This document shows, piece by piece, positions 20,785-32,498 of a stretch of DNA of 64,000 bases (the first letter of the stretch is position 1; each line of letters begins with the position of its first letter). Source of the DNA: Locusta migratoria. Lineage: Eukaryota; Arthropoda; Insecta; Orthoptera; Acrididae. Where the stretch lies: positions 261,817,151 through 261,881,150 of the forward strand of contig CM048750.1 in assembly GCA_026315105.1 (NCBI GenBank). The letters are read 5' to 3'. The position numbers and the translations under genes were made by a program. The notes beneath the pieces are model-generated. The model saw nothing but the letters and a program-made list of their open reading frames with translations, did no database searches and was not told the origin of the DNA.

Positions 20785-21672
20785 AGACATTGAACGGTAT
20801 GGACAATGTCTTCAAAAGAGTAACAAAAGTAAAACAAGGGTAACGGAATATAGTGTAAGAAAATCAGATAATGCTGAAAGGTATATTAGGTAATGAGACA
20901 ATAAAAGCAGTAGCTGCGTTTTGTTATTTGGGCAGCAAAATAACTTCTGATGGCCAAAGTAAAAATGATATAAGGCGTAGAACGGCTACGGAAAGAAAGG
21001 TGTTTCTGAAGAAGCGAAAATTGTTAACATCGAATATTAATTGAAATGTTACAGCCGGCCGCGGTGGCCGAGGGGATTGAGGCGATACAGTCACGGTCCG
21101 CACGGCCACTACGGTCGGGGGTTCGAATCCCCCCTCGGGCATGGATATTTGTGCCGTCCTTAGTCTTAGCTAGTTCATAAGTAGTTTGTAAGTTTAGGGA
21201 CTGATGACCCCGTAGTTAAGTCTCATAGACTTTACAAACATTTGAAAATTTTTGAAATGTTACATAGTTCTTTCTGAAAGCATTTGTATGTAGTGTAGTA
21301 GTGTATGGGAGTGAGACGTGGAAGATAAGGAGTTCAGAGAAAAGGATGACAGAAGCTTTTGAAATGTGGTGCTAAAGACGAATGATGAGGTGCTTAACAG
21401 AATTGGGTAGAAAAGGAGTTTCTCGCATATCCTGACTAAGGGAAGGGATAGGTTGGCGGGTCACATTCTGAGACATCAAGGAATCGTCAACTTAAAATTA
21501 GAAGGATGTGTGTGGGGGTAAAAATCGTAGAGGGAGAACGAGGGATGAATACAGTAAGCAGATTCAAATCGATGTAGATTGCTGTTCTTATTCAGAGATG
21601 TAAGGGCTTGCTCAGGAGAGTGTAGCGTGGAGAGCTGCATCAGACCAGTCTCGTGTTGAAAACCACAAAAAA
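20785..21672 (+). mobile_element. RTE-type LINE 3' part, split by SINE-A
   Basis: Decayed end of the reverse transcriptase (AVAAFCYLGSKITSDGQS-like) and the 3' UTR, ending in GTTGAAAACCACAAAAAACC. The 3' UTR is colinear with the tails at 80-350 and 4050-4265. SINE-A at 21054-21251 interrupts it. Confidence 0.83.
21054..21251 (+). mobile_element. SINE-A, full length
   Basis: TSD TTGAAATGTTACA (21041-21053 and 21252-21264), 13 bp. It is inserted in the LINE at 20785-21672. Confidence 0.95.
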
Positions 21673-22321
21673 CCACTGCTGAATTGTTGAAATGTTTCTT
21701 TTCTAAAGGGAGTGGAATAAAGAAATGCAAATTACGACAGGTAACTAAAAGACGGTTACAAAAACTCCTGCAGTTAAGCAGAGAGTCAGAAGCAGTTTTC
21801 TGCTGCTAAGGTTCGTGTCGTAGAGATCCCTACTTCCAACGTCTGTTATAGAGCAATAGAAAAGAAAATCGGCAGCAAACTGTCGTTCTCAAAGCAGAAG
21901 GCAAACTTAAAAGAGAATTGCTTCTTGCTTTAGTTGCACTGGGCGTAAAATTAACGTTGATTATACAGTGCGAAAACAAGCAGTATTTCCAGAAAAGCAG
22001 CAGCAAACTAGAAGCGAGATTTCTTCTCTCGGTTCAGTAAACACTACGGGGCCAGTTAAAAGGCCATTCTACTACACTTTACTGCACAGGAATACTCGAC
22101 AAATGTCAGATAAACTGCAATGAAAGAATTAAGAAAAATACTGCAGCACTAGAGCCCTCAAAGAACTTAACTAAATACTATGCTCAAATAATGAAATTAG
22201 GCGAAGTAGAAAGTGACAAGTTCTTGGGTGTACAATAAAAAGCATCGGTTTGTCCATTTCTCGTACTGTTTACTGCCACTTGAGGTTACACAGGGTGAGG
22301 ACTTAAGGGGAGACGACCGCA
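21673..22321. other. No recognisable feature
   Basis: AT-rich DNA without a frame longer than background and without TE ends that I can see. Confidence 0.45.
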
Positions 22322-22333
22322 GAAATAATGAAA

Positions 22334-22531
22334 GCCGTGGCGGAGCGGCCGTGCGCATAGAGGCGCAATGTTACGATGCGCGAGGCCGTTCCCCGTCGGG
22401 GGTTCGAATTGCCCTCGGGCATGGATGTTTGTGTCATCTTTAATATAAGATAGTTTATAAGTAGTTTGTAAGTTTAGGGACTGATGACCCCGTAGTTCAG
22501 TCTCATAATCTCTACAAACATTTGAACATTT
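22334..22531 (+). mobile_element. SINE-A' subfamily
   Basis: The head GCCGTGGCGGAGCGGCCGTG is followed by GATGCGCGAGGCCGTTCCCC, a different middle from SINE-A, and by the common tail. The TSD is GAAATAATGAAA/GAAATAATAAAA. Confidence 0.88.
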
Positions 22532-23293
22532 GAAATAATAAAAAAAAGAAACTTTTATTTGCTTAATTGATAGTAAATATAACTGAGATTTTATCCCACA
22601 GTTTTCCTTTCCAAAGGGACCATTTGGCACACCTCTGCAAGCGGCGTCAGGGGAAAGCGTCCCGGTTTGTCCCTCCAACCCCCCCCCCCCCCCCTCTTTA
22701 GATATTCTTTCGATTTTCGTTACAAGATCTGCAGAATGTCTTACCTCGGCTTGTTTGCGCTTGCTTCAGCTCGAGCTGAGGCGTCGGCCTACCAAGCTTC
22801 TTTAATTAGCACTCCTCTTCCAAGCTTAAAGCTGAGTAATTTGTTTCTAAAAGATACTGAACGTTGTTCATTTTTCTTTGATAATCAACACCAACTACAT
22901 ACGAATATGCACATGAACACTAAAACCCAGTAAGTAACTGATTACCCTGTTAAGTGACCGTATAAAAATGAATCTGTTATGATGAAGAGACAAGCTACCT
23001 TCGCGTCACGTGACACTAAGCAGCATCCCCTCCTTACCTTACGCATGCGAAACGCTACTCTACCCCACATTTATCCAAGCAATTAAATATTTGTTACAAC
23101 GAAGAGTATAAATGTCATTTCCCCTCAAAATCGCGACACATTTGCTAAAACGTGCAAAGTTTATGTGGCAAGTGACGATACAAAAGTCATTGTTGTTCCC
23201 GTATCTGTTTAAAAGAAGATTGGGTTTAAAAAAACTTGCTTGCAGTCGGTCTCGAACCCACTACCTTCGACAGTGCAGAGTGATGCTGCTAAC

Positions 23294-23499
23294 TCAAATT
23301 CAACGTTCAAATGTTTGTTAAGCTTAAGGAACTTACTGCGCGATCATCAGCACTTAAATTTACAAACTACTTATGAACTACATTATACTACAGACGACAC
23401 AAACATGCAGTCCCGAGGGGGAATTCGAACCCCTGACGGGGAGCGGCTTCGCGCATCGCAGCATAGCGCCTCAAATAAGCTTGGCTACTCTGCAGTGGC
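23294..23499 (-). mobile_element. SINE-A' subfamily
   Basis: TSD GATGCTGCTAAC (23282-23293 and 23500-23511). It splits the tRNA-like segment of the surrounding repeat. The head is of the GATGCGCGAAGCCGCTCCCC subtype. Confidence 0.93.
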
Positions 23500-23962
23500 G
23501 ATGCTGCTAACCACACGGCTATTCTTGCTAGGTGGAGAGAAGTCACTTCATTATTATTGATCATCGGAACTTCTGAAGGCTTTTATAGTTGATGCGTCCT
23601 TAATATATGGTTATAAGATATTTTACTAAATACGACGTGTTTTTCTTTATAGGTAAGGTCTGCCTTGAGCAAACAAAAATGTTTTTAGTTTATCCCATAC
23701 ATGTTTCGCTGGCGTTGCAGCGTCACCAGTGGGATATTTAATTCATACTGTCTTAATACCACACGCTGTTTCTGTAATATGAATGTTAATGTTTACTGTT
23801 TACATCAACATGTATGAAGTTAGGTATTACATCGTGCGACAAACAGATCTGTTGAATTTTATGTTTAAGATGGTCTGGTGTAGCTTTGCTCTTGTGTTGC
23901 GAAATTTGTTGTAGAGCTTGTTTGGAAATGCCTGGCATGGCGGTGATGTATTCATCTTGAGG

Positions 23963-24176
23963 TTTGAAAAGATCTTCAATCTCCGTGTTTGCTTACAAAC
24001 AAATTTGCTTTATAGGTGAGGTACGCCTTGAGCAAACACAAATGTTTTTAGTTTCTGCAACGCCAGCGAAACATGTATGGGAGAAACTAAAAACATTTGT
24101 GTTTGCTCAAAAGCGGACCTCACATATAAAGCAACTTTATTTGTAAGCAAACACGGAGATTGAAGAGCTTTTCAAG
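23963..24176. repeat. ~210 bp near-perfect palindrome
   Basis: The left arm (TTGAAAAGATCTTCAATCTC through AACTTTTAGTTTC-type sequence) and the right arm (GAAACTAAAAACATTTGTG through GAAGAGCTTTTCAA) are inverted copies around about 24065. Part of the left arm (CTTTATAGGT, GCCTTGAGCAAACA, AATGTTTTTAGTTT) is also present directly at 23650-23700. This is a foldback-type insertion. Confidence 0.88.
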
Positions 24177-24375
24177 CCTTAATATGACGTGTATTTTTTT
24201 AATATCTTCAATGTGCTAAAAACAAATATGAAAGGCGGATGTTGCCTTTAGGGAACATTTATGCGTGCGCAAGGCGAAGTGCTCAGTAGCTCCATTGTCT
24301 TGCTTCGGGACCATTCGTGCGTAACTGCCAGAGCTCGAGTAGCCAGGAGCTGGTGTCTCTACCAGCTCCAACGCC

Positions 24376-24686
24376 AATGTTAAAAGCGGTGTTTCCCCTC
24401 CCCCTCCCTGCCGCGGGAGCGCGCGTATGCTGTCTCCAGGGGGTTCAGAAAAGAATTTGAACCTCAGCCACGCATGCGCATTGCAAAGCTGTGGCCACTG
24501 CAGCAGGTATTAAGCGGCCGCGCTACGACTCGTATACGTGCTGTCTCCGCGACGTAAAACGTTTCTCTTGCGATAAAAATACTTTAAATGTGCCTATATA
24601 ATTATCCGATAGAAGAACGAAACGAATACTCAGTTTAAAAACACTCTTTTATTTACTTTTCGGGGCTTCACTGAACCAGTGAACTC
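24376..24686. other. CpG-containing stretch with NRF1-like site
   Basis: GC-rich around 24390-24550, with CGCATGCGCA at 24471-24480, the core of NRF1-type promoter sites in animals. I see no exon beside it. Confidence 0.3.
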
Positions 24687-24910
24687 ATCTACATCTACAT
24701 GGGATACTCTGCAAATCACATTTAAGTGCCTGGCAGAGGGTTCATCGAACCACCTTTATACTATTTCTCTCCCATTCCACTCTCGAATAGCGCGGGGGAA
24801 GAAAGAACACCTGAATCTCTCTGTTCGAGCTCTGATGATCATTTCTACCTATGTAAGTGGGAGTCAACAATATTTTTTTGCATTCGGAGGAGAATGTTGG
24901 CGATTGGATG
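24687..24910 (-). mobile_element. CR1/L2-type LINE 3' end
   Basis: It starts CATCTACATCTACATG (the reverse of the 3' tandem tail) and continues with CTCTGCAAATCACATTTAAG and GCCTGGCAGAGGGTTCATCG, as at 53012 and 63213. It is 5' truncated. Confidence 0.88.
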
Positions 24911-25855
24911 CGATAGGGTGCGCCGCCACTATTAGTGACTAAGTATTACGTACGAAGCCCACTCCGTATTTAGAAGCGACTAATAGCAGTTATGGACCAC
25001 TTATGTACACTACACTTTGCGCGCACATAGTATAATCTGCACCGTTTTTCTAAGGTTTACTTCCGATTCCGGCCGAAAAGCAGTCCGTGGGGCTGAGTCG
25101 AACATATATCAGCGTTTACAGAACAACCGAGTCATTTGTTTCCCGTGGGAAATGAAATCCACAAACGACTTGTCCCATCAGCGGGTCGCTTGCGTGGCTG
25201 GCGTGCAGATATCAGAACATTTGTTGCTGCCTGCAATCTCGGCAGCCATTTTTTTCTTCGGACGAAAAGGCTGTCTTTCATTTGGGGCTACGCACGTCTT
25301 CTGCGTTGATGGTGGGGTGAAGATATGTAGCCAGCCCCTGTTGCGTGCTGTTCTGAAACGCTACGCTTTGTGTTAATAATGCCGACTGGTACTGTACGGT
25401 AATGCACTCTTAATGGAAACAGAGATAGGGCCATCTGTCAAACGTTTTCAGACTAGCCTATCTTCGCAGTGACCCGACGGCCCGACAGAGAGAAGCATTC
25501 AGGCAGGTACTAATTGGATTTGCGCCTCCCCGCTTTATAACGTTTTTGAGTGATAACGAAGGCCACACGTAATTTTAAAAGAGCCTGACACAAACCTTTT
25601 ATCTGTAACGCTGTTATTGGTCATTTATTTTCTTTATATCTGAAATACAAATGGCCAAATTAAACATAAATTTCACTTCAAAAGAGTAAGAGGTAGCATT
25701 ACGGTACGACGATGTATATTGTCTGACATACCCAAAAGAGTTTAAATTTCATAGACAGGCTCCACCTGAGGCAGACTGAACGCCATTTATTTATTTAGCT
25801 GTATAGAGTATTAACAGATATTATAACATGGAAAATCAGTGTAATCAGAAATTTA
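24911..25855. other. Unassigned
   Basis: A 119-codon frame at 25017-25376 (+) has no recognisable motif or coding bias. I see nothing else. I do not call it a gene. Confidence 0.35.
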
Positions 25856-25867
25856 CATTACACACTA

Positions 25868-26066
25868 AAAATGTTCAAATGTTTGTTAAGCTTATGGGAC
25901 TTAACTACGGGGTCATCAGTCCCTAAATTTACAAACTACTTATCAACTACCTTATACTAAAGACGGCACAAATATCCATGCCCGAGGGGGGATTCGAACC
26001 CCCGACCGTAGTGGCCGTGGAGACCGTGACTGGAGCGCCTCAGTCTCCTCTGCCACCGCGGCCGGC
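25868..26066 (-). mobile_element. SINE-A, full length
   Basis: TSD CATTACACACTA (25856-25867 and 26067-26078), exact over 12 bp, which indicates a young insertion. Confidence 0.95.
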
Positions 26067-26078
26067 CATTACACACTA

Positions 26079-26911
26079 CCACTACCCATAAGAGTATTAT
26101 CTTCAACATTGTTGAAATATCGGTTTCTAGACGGTGGTCGGAAGGGTTTAGACTTTTCGTAAGTGTTGTGTAAAATTAAAGGCAATTAATAGTCCTTTGT
26201 ATAGAAGACAGCTCTCATCTCTTGTGTTGTACATGTATTTATCTTTGCAGTGAGTTGAGTATCTGTAGCTGGTTATGGTAGTAAATAATTTTTCCTGTTC
26301 CATGTTTGCTACCCAGCTCTTTGTCAGATTCTTATCTTTCCAGGGGAACCTGTAATTATTGCCAAGCTAATGCTTTCCGGCACTTGTCTGAGAAGTAATT
26401 AAAATTGCAAGACGGCCATTAGACTCCTTGAGAGTCATCCTCACATCTGCCTTGTAATAAGTAAGATTTAGTGTTTCGTCGATTCAATTCGTAAAAGCTG
26501 AACACATTTGGGCATGTGTAATTAATAATTCGGAAAGAACCTGCAGAGGAAAAATAGTGTTTCAGTAAATAAGGCACGTTAGTTTCCACACTGACAAATC
26601 ATACAGTGGTTACTCCCTGTGATTGTACCACTGTTAAAATGACAGCCGAGTTCACGATGGTTGCCGCAAGGAGCGCTGTAATTCGTGTGTTGCCCACTCT
26701 ATGAAAGTTAAGCTCTTTGGGCATTTCCTGGTGTAATTTGCAATATCATATCGGTATACTTGTTGGAAGTAAGAGGTATAATGGACCGAAATGTTTGCAC
26801 TGTCACTAGGATATAGCGGTCGCAATATTATCACTAATTCAACAAACAATGGAAGGTCCGGGATGGAATATAAAAATTATTGAGAAAAGGATGTGACATT
26901 TCAGTTCGCCA
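26079..26911. other. No recognisable feature
   Basis: Unremarkable AT-rich sequence between two SINEs. Confidence 0.45.
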
Positions 26912-27090
26912 CGGCGAGCAACCGCGCGCTCCGCAGCAAGACGCTTTAGACCGCTCGGCTACTCCACCCCGGGTTCGAATCCCCCCTCGGGCATGGATGT
27001 TTGTGTCGTCTTTAGTGTAAGGTAGTTCATAAGTAGTTTGTAAGTTTAGGGACTGATGGCCCTGCAGTTAAGTCCCTTAATCTTATCAAA
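26912..27090 (+). mobile_element. Chimeric SINE: inverted SINE-B head on SINE-A' body
   Basis: 26912-26968 reads, on the minus strand, as a SINE-B head (GGAGTAGCCGAGCGGTCTAA). At about 26970 it changes to the plus-strand box B and tail of the A' type (GGGTTCGAATCCCCCCTCGG onward). A T run follows at 27090. The inverted junction suggests template switching or twin-priming-like strand change during insertion. Confidence 0.78.
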
Positions 27091-27115
27091 CAATTTTTTT
27101 TTTTTTTTTTTTTTT

Positions 27116-28019
27116 TTTTTGCTCGTGACATGGTTCAAGTTATTACTGTCAATTGCCAACTGTCATTCGAATCCTTCACTATATGTCATGTTTTATATGT
27201 TATTCAAATGCCATACGAAAGGGTGCAGATTAAATTGTAGCTGCATATTAAATCTGTGTCTCTAAATAACTAATGTTTGTAGGATTAATGTAACTCTAAT
27301 TTTTGTATATGTGTTTGTGTGTGTATGTTTCGGAATGGAAATTTACGGAGTTCTACAGTCAGCCAAGGGAAGTTAAATTACGCTGCATTTTTAACAATTT
27401 TACAACTGCGCCGCTACGCAGCGGTGGTGTAAAAACTCCGCAACGAATAGCGGAATTTCGCTACAGTTGGTAGCACTGGATATGACATCGATAGTGGAAA
27501 ACAGTAGACGAAGAGAGTTAGAGAGGAGAAGCAGATTAGAACGTACATCCAATTCCCATACCTATTTAGCAATTGCGAAGGATAGCCGGGTTAGCGGGTC
27601 AGATATAACAAAAAACGTCTGAGAATAAAGTTCGTCCTGTAACTTTAACGTAGATGAAGTATGAACTACAGTTACCTTACTGTCCTTCCAAACAGTCACC
27701 TCCCATTACTATGCACCGCTGCGCTCTGCGAAACATGTCCTGTGCACACAATCAAACAATTTCCACATGAAATTTAATTCATAATAATTACAGATAATTC
27801 GAGTAAAGTATATATTTCCACTTCTAACAAATACCATGATTTAATTTTAATTTTCGACACTCTTTTGTGTCAGAAACATACAAAGAGGCACATTGTAATT
27901 AATTATGCATCAGTTTTTCTAAGTGCCTTTGGAGTATTCTCATATAGTTTTATTCAGATCAAATCTCCCTTGATGTCATACTATATATAACAGTATGCAT
28001 CTTGCTAAACACAGCATGC
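27116..28019. other. No recognisable feature
   Basis: Mostly AT-rich sequence. The part around 27410-27600 has more CpG but no frame. Confidence 0.4.
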
Positions 28020-29158
28020 CCTTTATTCACATGAGGTGAAACGTGCCATCGACAAGGGATCTCAAATCGATTCCATATTTCTGTATTTCCGGAAGGCTTT
28101 TGACACGACCCCACAAGCGGCTTATAATGAAATTGCGTGCTTATGGAATATCTCCCCAATTGTGCGATTGGATTCACGATTTCCTATCAGAAAGGACACG
28201 GTTCGTCGTAATTGACGGTATGTCATTGAGTAAAACAGAAGTGATATCTGGCGTTCCCCAGGGAAGCGTTGTAGTTCCCCTACTCTTCATTGTGTTTATA
28301 AACGATTTAGGAGACAATCTGAATAGCTCCCTTAGACTGTTGGCAGTATGATTCTGTCGTTTATCGGTTAGTGAAGTCAACAGAGGATCAAAAGCAACTG
28401 CAAAGCGGTTTACACAAAATTTCTACATGGTTCGAAAATTGGCAATTGACACTAAATAAAGAAAAGTGTGAAGTAATACACATGACCACTTAAAGAAATC
28501 CGCTGAACTTCAATTACGCGATAAATCAGTCAAGCCTTAAGGACGTAAATTCTACCAAATACCTAGGAGTTACAATTACAAACAACTTAGACTGTAGAGA
28601 ACACATAGAAAATATTGTAGGGAAGGAGAACCAAAGATTACGTTTCATTATCAGAACGCTTCGAAGATGCACAAGCTCCACCAAAGAGACTGCCTAAATC
28701 ACACTAGTCCGTCTTCTTCCTGGAGTACTGTTGCCAATTGTGGGACCCTCACCAGGTGGGACTGACGGAAGATATTGAGAAGGTTCAGAGAAGGGTAGCA
28801 CGTTTTGTTTTATCATGTTACCGGAGGGGGGGGGGAGCGTCATGGAAATGTTGCACGGATTGGGGTGGAAATCATTAAAAGAAAGAAGTTATTCATTGCG
28901 GCGTGATCTGTTTGCGAAGTTTCAATCACCTACTTTTACTTCTGAATGTGAAAATATTTTGCTAGCACCCACCTACTTAGGGAGACATGACCACCCCAAT
29001 AAAATAAGAGAAATCAGATCGAAAACGGAACGATTTAGGTGTTCTTTCTTCCCGCGCAATATTAGAGAATGGAACGGCAGAGAAAAGTTATGAAAGTAGT
29101 TAATGAACTCTCTGCCAGGCACTTAAATGTGATTTTCTGAGTATCTACGTAGATGCAC
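28020..29158 (+). mobile_element. CR1/L2-type LINE, RT to 3' end
   Basis: Decayed reverse transcriptase with VISGVPQGSVV (the conserved SGVPQG box), then a frameshift before the catalytic box. Later come LGRHDHPNKIREIRSKT and the 3' end GCCAGGCACTTAAATGTG. It is very similar to the minus-strand copy at 53012-53947. Confidence 0.88.
28043..28351 (+). pseudogene. Reverse transcriptase fragment
   Basis: It contains RLIMKLRAYGISPQLCDWIH and SGVPQGSVVVPLLF-VFINDLGDNL. The frame ends right before the FADD box because of a frameshift, so it cannot polymerise. Confidence 0.8.
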
Positions 29159-29465
29159 ATGGTAAATGCGCACTCTGCTCCACAAATAAGGAACAGATTA
29201 CTTTTTACCAAAGCACCTTTATTTACGCTGCATGCCACCCAAAAATGCGACACTCTGAGGATACATAGAAATGAAGTTAAATTTCCAGGACGCGATTGCG
29301 GCGACATCAGGCGCATGTGATTAGCTTTTCATATCAGGTTGTGACGTTAAAACAACGTACGACATCCATTTGAAGAGCACAGCGGAGGGAGGAGGTAAGC
29401 CTCGCTCGGTTTCTCACCGGCGGGCCAGGAGCACATGGAGAGCACGCTGGCGTATAAAGCACTAG

Positions 29466-29495
29466 CATAGGCGCAACTAGGTATGGGCACTCCCC

Positions 29496-29531
<36 letters not shown>

Positions 29532-30434
29532 ACCGAACCGGTGCCGAATTATCGAAAATGCTGGTCGTCGGACTCTCGGACGATACCTTTTAGTATGCTT
29601 TAAGCTAACGTATACAGCGAAAACGGTCGTAACATGATGTTTTGTACTTAAATATTGATTGGTAGAATCATTAGATTAATAAAATCAGCTCAAAATTACG
29701 ACAGCAGGTACCAATTTTTTATTCAAGACATTTACTTTGGGTAGGCTATGTGTATTGTACAATATTTTAGATAACTAAAAAAAAACTCGAGTTTGTTTTT
29801 ATTTCCGAAATTGTTGTCATTTGTAATAAAAGATTTTTCTAATGCTATGTCAATCAGGTTCAGTTTGAAATATAGTCTAAAAATTCTGGCGACAATATAC
29901 ATAAAGAAGAGAATAACTAAATAACAGCAATGTATAATCTTATACTAATCTAAGGGTTATGATATATCATTTTACATTTCTTCTCTATATTAAATAGTAT
30001 TTTTTCTGTCCAATAGTTTATATTAATTTATTGTCATTTAATACGTATTATTTTGTTTGAATTTTGTAAATTATTGCACTGTTTGTTTACCTAAGCTAAC
30101 TTTGTGTTTATTGTTCCTATGTGGAACCAATGGCTAGAACATTTCCTCATTGAATAAATGGAAATTAATAAAATAAAAGGGTTAAACATTTAAAATTGCA
30201 CATTTCTACTTCTGAAACATATAGCATTTATATTCCATAAACGAATTTCACGTTGGTTAATATAACAGGCTACACAGTTAATTATCAGTTAATTATATGT
30301 GTATGTATATGTAAGTATGCATGCATGCATGTATGTATGTATGTATATAATATGTGTGCCTCAGCACTCAACGTCAAAATATATCATTATATACGAGTGG
30401 GCCCCCCCGAAAAAAAATCCTGGTTGCGCCACTG
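29466..30434. mobile_element. hAT non-autonomous element
   Basis: The right end CCTGGTTGCGCCACTG and the left end CATAGGCGCAACTAGG (decayed CAGTGGCGC) are flanked by a perfect TSD AGCACTAG (29458-29465 and 30435-30442). The target is the terminal repeat of the P-like element. The interior is AT-rich and non-coding. Confidence 0.9.
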
Positions 30435-30564
30435 AGCACTAGATATACCTAGCTGAACAATCCGCCATTTTGAATCCCAATCTGACGACACAGTTGTACG
30501 CTTTGCCTGGTGCAGCGAAGTGAATCAGCCAACGGTTTGTGATTTTATTGTTTCACAGTGTGAA

Positions 30565-30720
30565 ATGGTTGGTTGTGCGTCTTCAAACTGCTCAAATAAT
30601 AGTAGACATGGTCGCTAGAAGTTTTATCGGTTTTCTTGAAACAAAGATCGGCGTAAAAGGTCGCTTGTAAATTCCAGATGCCAAGTATGGGCGCCAAAAT
30701 CGAGTAACGTTAAGAATTAA
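30565..30720 (+). pseudogene. THAP-domain remnant
   Basis: The frame starts MVGCASSNCSNNSRHGR, with the first Cys pair as C-x4-C and later KFYRFS, the usual THAP order (MxxC...C...FxRFP). Two stop codons lie within 30 residues and the C-terminal C-x2-H pair is not visible. In P elements and many host factors the THAP zinc finger binds DNA. Since the frame sits just inside a terminal repeat, a transposase origin is the best reading. Confidence 0.65.
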
Positions 30721-31579
30721 ACCTTCTTTTATTTGTATTTAAATAGTTATGCTGACAGAGAGGTAGTAAAGAAAATATAGACCTATACATGTAAGCAATG
30801 GTTTATTTTAATTTTGATAGATTGTTTATATATCATGACACACAGTGTGTTTAAAGTTGCTTTTGATTATATTATTTAGACCAACTAGGTAGTTATTCTA
30901 AGGTCTATTAATTGTATTTTTAAGTGATGCATGAGTGCAGCTGTCTTTAACCATTGATTGGTTTTTAAATTATATTGTTACACATCAGCTAATTGTTTAA
31001 ATTAAATGTGACTCTCAACACTGGAATGTGTAGGCCTAAGCCAAGCTGTGAACAGGACGTCTGAGAAAGAAAAATGTTAAATTGAAATTCGCAAAGAATG
31101 GGAACAGGAAAGACGTAAATTTTTCTCTGAAATACGGTGTGTGTGAAATATGCGAGACATTAGAGGGGACAATACGGGAAGTACAGTAACGCAGTTTAAC
31201 AGTATATTGTAATTGTTTTCGTATGAAACTCTTACTTACCGTAAACGTATGTGGATGTACTACTTATAAACTAGAAAATACGATAATTGTAACGTATTTT
31301 AACTATATTTGGTACATATTTACAACGGCAACATATGCTTTAATATAGAATGTATCATATTTCTAAATATCCCTCTAATCACTAACTTTAAGTTGCTTGC
31401 CACTTACAGTCAAATGTAAGCCAATAAATTTACTATGCTGTAATATTTCTGCGCTAGTAATGTGTATTTAATGGCCTTAAGAGCGTATTAAAAAGCGTAA
31501 GTGTGTCGTAGCCTTTAAATGAGCACCTTCAACGTGGGATTCAAAATGGCGGATTGTTCTGCTTGTACTATACAGTGCT

Positions 31580-32430
31580 CTACGTGACGTCATGACCAAC
31601 TGCCATTTCTCCCGCCGAAAAACGGCGTTGTCTTTCATTTTCGATACTACGCTGGCAGTATTAGAACTACAGTTTAGCAAGTAGAAGCAAATAATAGAGG
31701 AGAACAGCGCGATTCATATGATGTGTTGACATCAAATATATTAATTTTATATCAAAATGTATTCAGAAAACTAATATTTATTCACTTGGAAAATCCAGCG
31801 GCTAAACTAATTGAATTACAGTAACGGGCGAGGGCTCAAATGAAAGGTATCATCGAGTTGCAAAGTTTGGTGTAACCATATCATCTGCAACTTTTATATT
31901 GCGCATAATAGTGCAGTTTTAAGGAGAAACAATAATGATTTTTTAATAACAGTTAATACAAGACAGATACACAAAAGAAGAGGCAGTGATAAGATACAGG
32001 AGTCGCTAACACACGTTATGATCTATTTAGAATATATTATTCATGTTTATTTTTGTGATATCTTTGTGTAAACTAAATTATTTTGTTTATCGAATGTAAT
32101 TTGTTTAAATTTATATGCACAGTAATTATGGAAAAAGGACTGAAAAATCTACCTGAAAACCACTTCATCTAAATAACTGCTTAAATATTCATTGTGCGAC
32201 AGCCGAAACACTTATTTATCGGTCATACTGAAAATATTCATTTGTTAAATATAATTTTTGGGGGTATTATTAGTGTTAGAAATTAAAGTATGTATTTGCA
32301 TTAGAATATTAGCGCGCATCTAACAATGCCGTCGTATCAGCATTTCAATCATTATTTAAAAAGTTTTGTACACTATTGCGAGACTCATTAAGGGTCGTGC
32401 GGTGACGTATTACTGGAATGACTTCACAGA
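31580..32430. other. No recognisable feature
   Basis: AT-rich. I see no frame or TE end before the promoter at 32434. Confidence 0.45.
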
Positions 32431-32433
32431 TCG

Positions 32434-32498
32434 TATATAAGGGGCTGCGAGAAGCGGCTATGGATCAGTCTACGCCAGTTCATTCTTGATGGCAGACG
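32434..32498 (+). promoter_or_regulatory. Core promoter: TATA, initiator and DPE
   Basis: TATATAAG at 32434-32441 is followed by TCAGT at 32465-32469, the arthropod initiator. Taking the A at 32467 as +1, the TATA box starts at -33, and AGACG falls at +28 to +32, the position and consensus of the DPE. A small frame starts at 32545 (AACATGGCC, 19 codons). AATAAA lies at 32709-32714. Such an arrangement suits a gene start or the U3-R of an LTR. No second LTR copy is visible. Confidence 0.5.

Larger units (their letters stand above)
22990..24375 (+). repeat. Dispersed repeat of unknown class, locus 1
   Basis: This is colinear with the reverse complement of 48078-49132. Landmarks include AAGCAGCATCCCCTCCT, AATGTCATTTCCCCTCAAAAT, GTGGCAAGTGACGATACAAA, AGATTGGGTTTAAAA, GAAGTCACTTCATTA and GGCGGATGTTGCCTT, through GTAGCCAGGAGCTGGTGTC. 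A tRNA-like segment with box-B-like GGGTTCGAGACC (minus strand) lies within. SINE-A' is inserted at 23294-23499, and about 530 bp (23652-24183) is absent from locus 2. Confidence 0.75.
29458..31579 (+). mobile_element. P-like (THAP) transposon remnant, interrupted by a hAT
   Basis: The left terminal repeat AGCACTAG (29458-29465), which continues after the inserted hAT with ATATACC and AACAATCCGCCATTTTGAAT (to 30479), is inverted at 31535-31579 (TCAAAATGGCGGATTGTT, then TACAGTGCT). A THAP-like N-terminus follows the left end. Internal sequence is AT-rich and decayed. I cannot find a clean 8 bp TSD. Confidence 0.65.

Noticed and set aside
21054..21140. SINE heads as functional Leu/Ser tRNA genes
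   Set aside because: The heads recur in more than twenty copies with tails and TSDs. The anticodon stem does not fold convincingly.
22286..22678. A 130-codon minus-strand ORF
   Set aside because: Its frame is largely the reverse strand of SINE-A' plus a C run.
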